NCBI RefSeq assembly: GCF_000423345.1
Contig: NZ_AUHU01000005.1
Span: forward strand, 310,001-374,000
From: Marinimicrobium agarilyticum DSM 16975
Lineage (GTDB): Bacteria > Pseudomonadota > Gammaproteobacteria > Pseudomonadales > Cellvibrionaceae
Length of the DNA stretch: 64,000 nt
Direction of reading: 5' to 3'
The translations under genes and the position numbers were made by a program. Below, one piece after another: positions 62,502 to 64,000 of the stretch. The notes under the pieces were generated by a model. The model was not told the origin of the DNA. It made no database searches and saw only the letters and a list, made by a program, of their open reading frames with translations. How positions within the stretch are numbered: the stretch's first letter is position 1; every line of letters starts with the position of its first letter.

Positions 62502-64000
62502 ATGGCACTACCCAGCTTCAGTCAACTCAACAACATCGACCGCCGGGCCGCATTCCGCCATATACGTGGACTCGGGCAGGGCAACATCGGTATCCCCGTC
62601 CTCCTGCTGATGCTCCTAGGCATGATGATCCTGCCCGTACCGCCGATACTGCTGGACGCTTTCTTCTCATTCAATATTGCCCTATCCATCGTCGTTCTAC
62701 TGGTGGGCATCTACGCCATGCGGCCGCTCGACTTCGCGGTATTTCCCACCATCCTCCTGATCGCCACGCTTCTTAGGCTCGCGCTGAATGTCGCCTCCAC
62801 CCGCGTCGTGCTGCTCAACGGCCACGAGGGCGGCGATGCTGCCGGGAAAGTGATCCAGGCGTTTGGTGAAGTGGTGATTGGCGGGAACTACGCCGTAGGC
62901 CTCATCGTGTTTCTGATCCTGATGATCATCAACTTTGTGGTGGTGACCAAAGGTGCCGGACGTATTTCCGAGGTGAGTGCCCGGTTTACGCTGGATGCCA
63001 TGCCGGGCAAACAAATGGCGATTGACGCCGACATGAATGCCGGGCTGATCGACCAGGAAGAAGCCCGTACCCGTCGTCAAGAAGTGGCCAGCGAGGCCGA
63101 TTTCTACGGGGCGATGGACGGGGCCAGCAAGTTTGTTCGAGGGGATGCGATTGCCGGTATTCTGATTCTGGTTATCAACATTATTGGGGGTCTCGGTATC
63201 GGGATGATCCAGCATGACCTGTCGTTCGAGGTGGCGCTGCAGAACTACATTCTTCTGACCATTGGGGATGGGCTGGTTGCGCAGATTCCCTCGCTGTTGC
63301 TGTCCACCTCGGCAGCGATTCTGGTCACTCGCGTAAACAGCTCCGAGGACATGCGCGAACAGGTTATGGGGCAGATGTTTGACTCGCCCAAGGCGCTGGC
63401 GATCGCCGCCGGCGTGCTGTTGCTGATGGGGTCCATTCCCGGCATGCCGCATGTGGCGTTTCTCGGGCTGGGGTTTCTCTGTGGTGCGCTGGCGTACTAT
63501 ATATATTGGCGCAGCCAACAACCCCAACCCGTGGAGGAGGATCGGGACTTCCCTTCATCGCGCGGGGGCGCCGGGGGAAGCTCTGTTGACAGGGGGCCGG
63601 CGGTCACGCCCTCCACGCCCGGGAGCGGCCAGGCGTCGTTGCCGCCATCCAGGGAGTCCGCGGAGCTGGATTGGGATGACGTCCAGCCGGTGGATATCAT
63701 CGGCCTGGAAGTGGGCTACCGGTTGATTCCTCTGGTGGACCGGGGGCAGGGCGGAGAGTTGTTGGGACGCATTAAAGGCGTTCGCCGCAAGCTGTCCCAG
63801 GAAATGGGTTTTCTGATTCCCTCGGTGCACATTCGCGACAATCTGGATCTGCTGCCCAATGGCTACCGCATCAGCCTCATGGGCGTGGCCCTGGCCGAGG
63901 CGGAGGTGTATCCGGATCGGGAAATGGCCATCAACCCGGGTCAGGTGTTCGGCGATCTGGATGGGACCAAAACCAAAGATCCGGCGTTCGGGCTGGACGC
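62502..64000 (+). CDS. flhA: Flagellar export protein FlhA (partial, 3' end outside window)
   Basis: FlhA is the large export-gate protein that docks chaperone-substrate complexes. The frame is open from MALPSFSQLNNIDRRAAFRH to the window end (499 codons; complete FlhA is about 690 aa). Visible are the membrane part (about 35-330, including FPTILLIATLLRLALNVAST), the FHIPEP-type loop (SEVSARFTLDAMPGKQMAID, DADMNAGLIDQEEARTRRQE) and the start of the cytoplasmic domain with a Gly/Ser/Pro-rich linker (about 350-385). The C-terminal chaperone-docking subdomains lie outside. Confidence 0.97.
   Translation, partial: MALPSFSQLNNIDRRAAFRHIRGLGQGNIGIPVLLLMLLGMMILPVPPILLDAFFSFNIALSIVVLLVGIYAMRPLDFAVFPTILLIATLLRLALNVASTRVVLLNGHEGGDAAGKVIQAFGEVVIGGNYAVGLIVFLILMIINFVVVTKGAGRISEVSARFTLDAMPGKQMAIDADMNAGLIDQEEARTRRQEVASEADFYGAMDGASKFVRGDAIAGILILVINIIGGLGIGMIQHDLSFEVALQNYILLTIGDGLVAQIPSLLLSTSAAILVTRVNSSEDMREQVMGQMFDSPKALAIAAGVLLLMGSIPGMPHVAFLGLGFLCGALAYYIYWRSQQPQPVEEDRDFPSSRGGAGGSSVDRGPAVTPSTPGSGQASLPPSRESAELDWDDVQPVDIIGLEVGYRLIPLVDRGQGGELLGRIKGVRRKLSQEMGFLIPSVHIRDNLDLLPNGYRISLMGVALAEAEVYPDREMAINPGQVFGDLDGTKTKDPAFGLD

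Noticed and set aside
62414-62776. Open frame of 120 codons at the start of flhA
   Set aside because: It is out of frame with the FlhA reading frame, which runs uninterrupted from 62502 to the window end with clear motifs.
1-64000. CRISPR arrays, tRNA or rRNA genes, insertion sequences, phage genes
   Set aside because: I looked for regularly spaced repeats, cloverleaf-like sequences and transposase or integrase motifs and saw none.

Overview
The window is 64 kb of a GC-rich gammaproteobacterial chromosome. The operon order, the mix of sigma-54 and sigma-28 flagellar promoters, and a secreted protein with a polyserine linker point to a marine Cellvibrionales-type bacterium (Marinimicrobium/Saccharophagus-like). 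The genus is an inference, not a sequence match. No tRNA, rRNA, CRISPR array, transposase or integrase was found.

Region 1 (1-10.8 kb) is metabolic and housekeeping. It holds a minus-strand GtrA/GtrB-type glycosylation pair cut by the window edge, prfB with its programmed +1 frameshift, lysS, and a CnoX-like thioredoxin-TPR protein. Next come a LacI-family regulator convergent with glucokinase, a 0.95 kb non-coding regulatory island, and serC-serA. The palindrome TGACAGCGCTGTCA occurs three times: near the regulator's own start, in the glucokinase promoter, and in a promoter that drives a terminator-bounded transcript of about 235 nt without an ORF (candidate sugar-responsive sRNA).

Region 2 (10.98-31.9 kb) is the first part of a polar-type flagellar locus: flgBCDE, flgFGHIJKL, a FliT-like chaperone, fliC, flaG, fliD, fliS, a FleP/FliT-like gene and fleQ. 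The axial proteins FlgE (782 aa), FlgK (915 aa), FlgL (537 aa) and FliD (676 aa) are unusually large.

Region 3 (32.1-36.2 kb) interrupts the usual fleQ-fleS-fleR order with a discoidin/polyserine/di-haem secreted oxidoreductase and a minus-strand RhlE helicase. flrB-flrC follow (36.6-39.3 kb). A signalling insert (39.3-45.6 kb) then holds a membrane PAS protein without an output domain, a PAS-rich hybrid kinase with an HPt domain, and a REC-EAL-REC phosphodiesterase.

Region 4 (45.7-64 kb) carries fliEFGHIJ, an hsbA-hsbR-hptB partner-switching module, fliK, fliLMNOPQR-flhB and the start of flhA. Six good sigma-54 promoters and one weaker one (upstream of fliE) head the structural operons, and three sigma-28 promoters head fliC, fliD and fliS. 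Control of motility therefore looks layered: a perfect CRP/Vfr-type site lies before fleQ, then FleQ with conserved c-di-GMP-contact motifs, FlrB/FlrC, sigma-54 and sigma-28, with the EAL and Hsb modules as side inputs.

The most unusual structure is a family of four intergenic palindromes (15.1, 60.0, 62.1 and 62.3 kb). They combine a shared core of about 51 nt with 20-30 bp arms that differ between copies yet remain exactly self-complementary in each.
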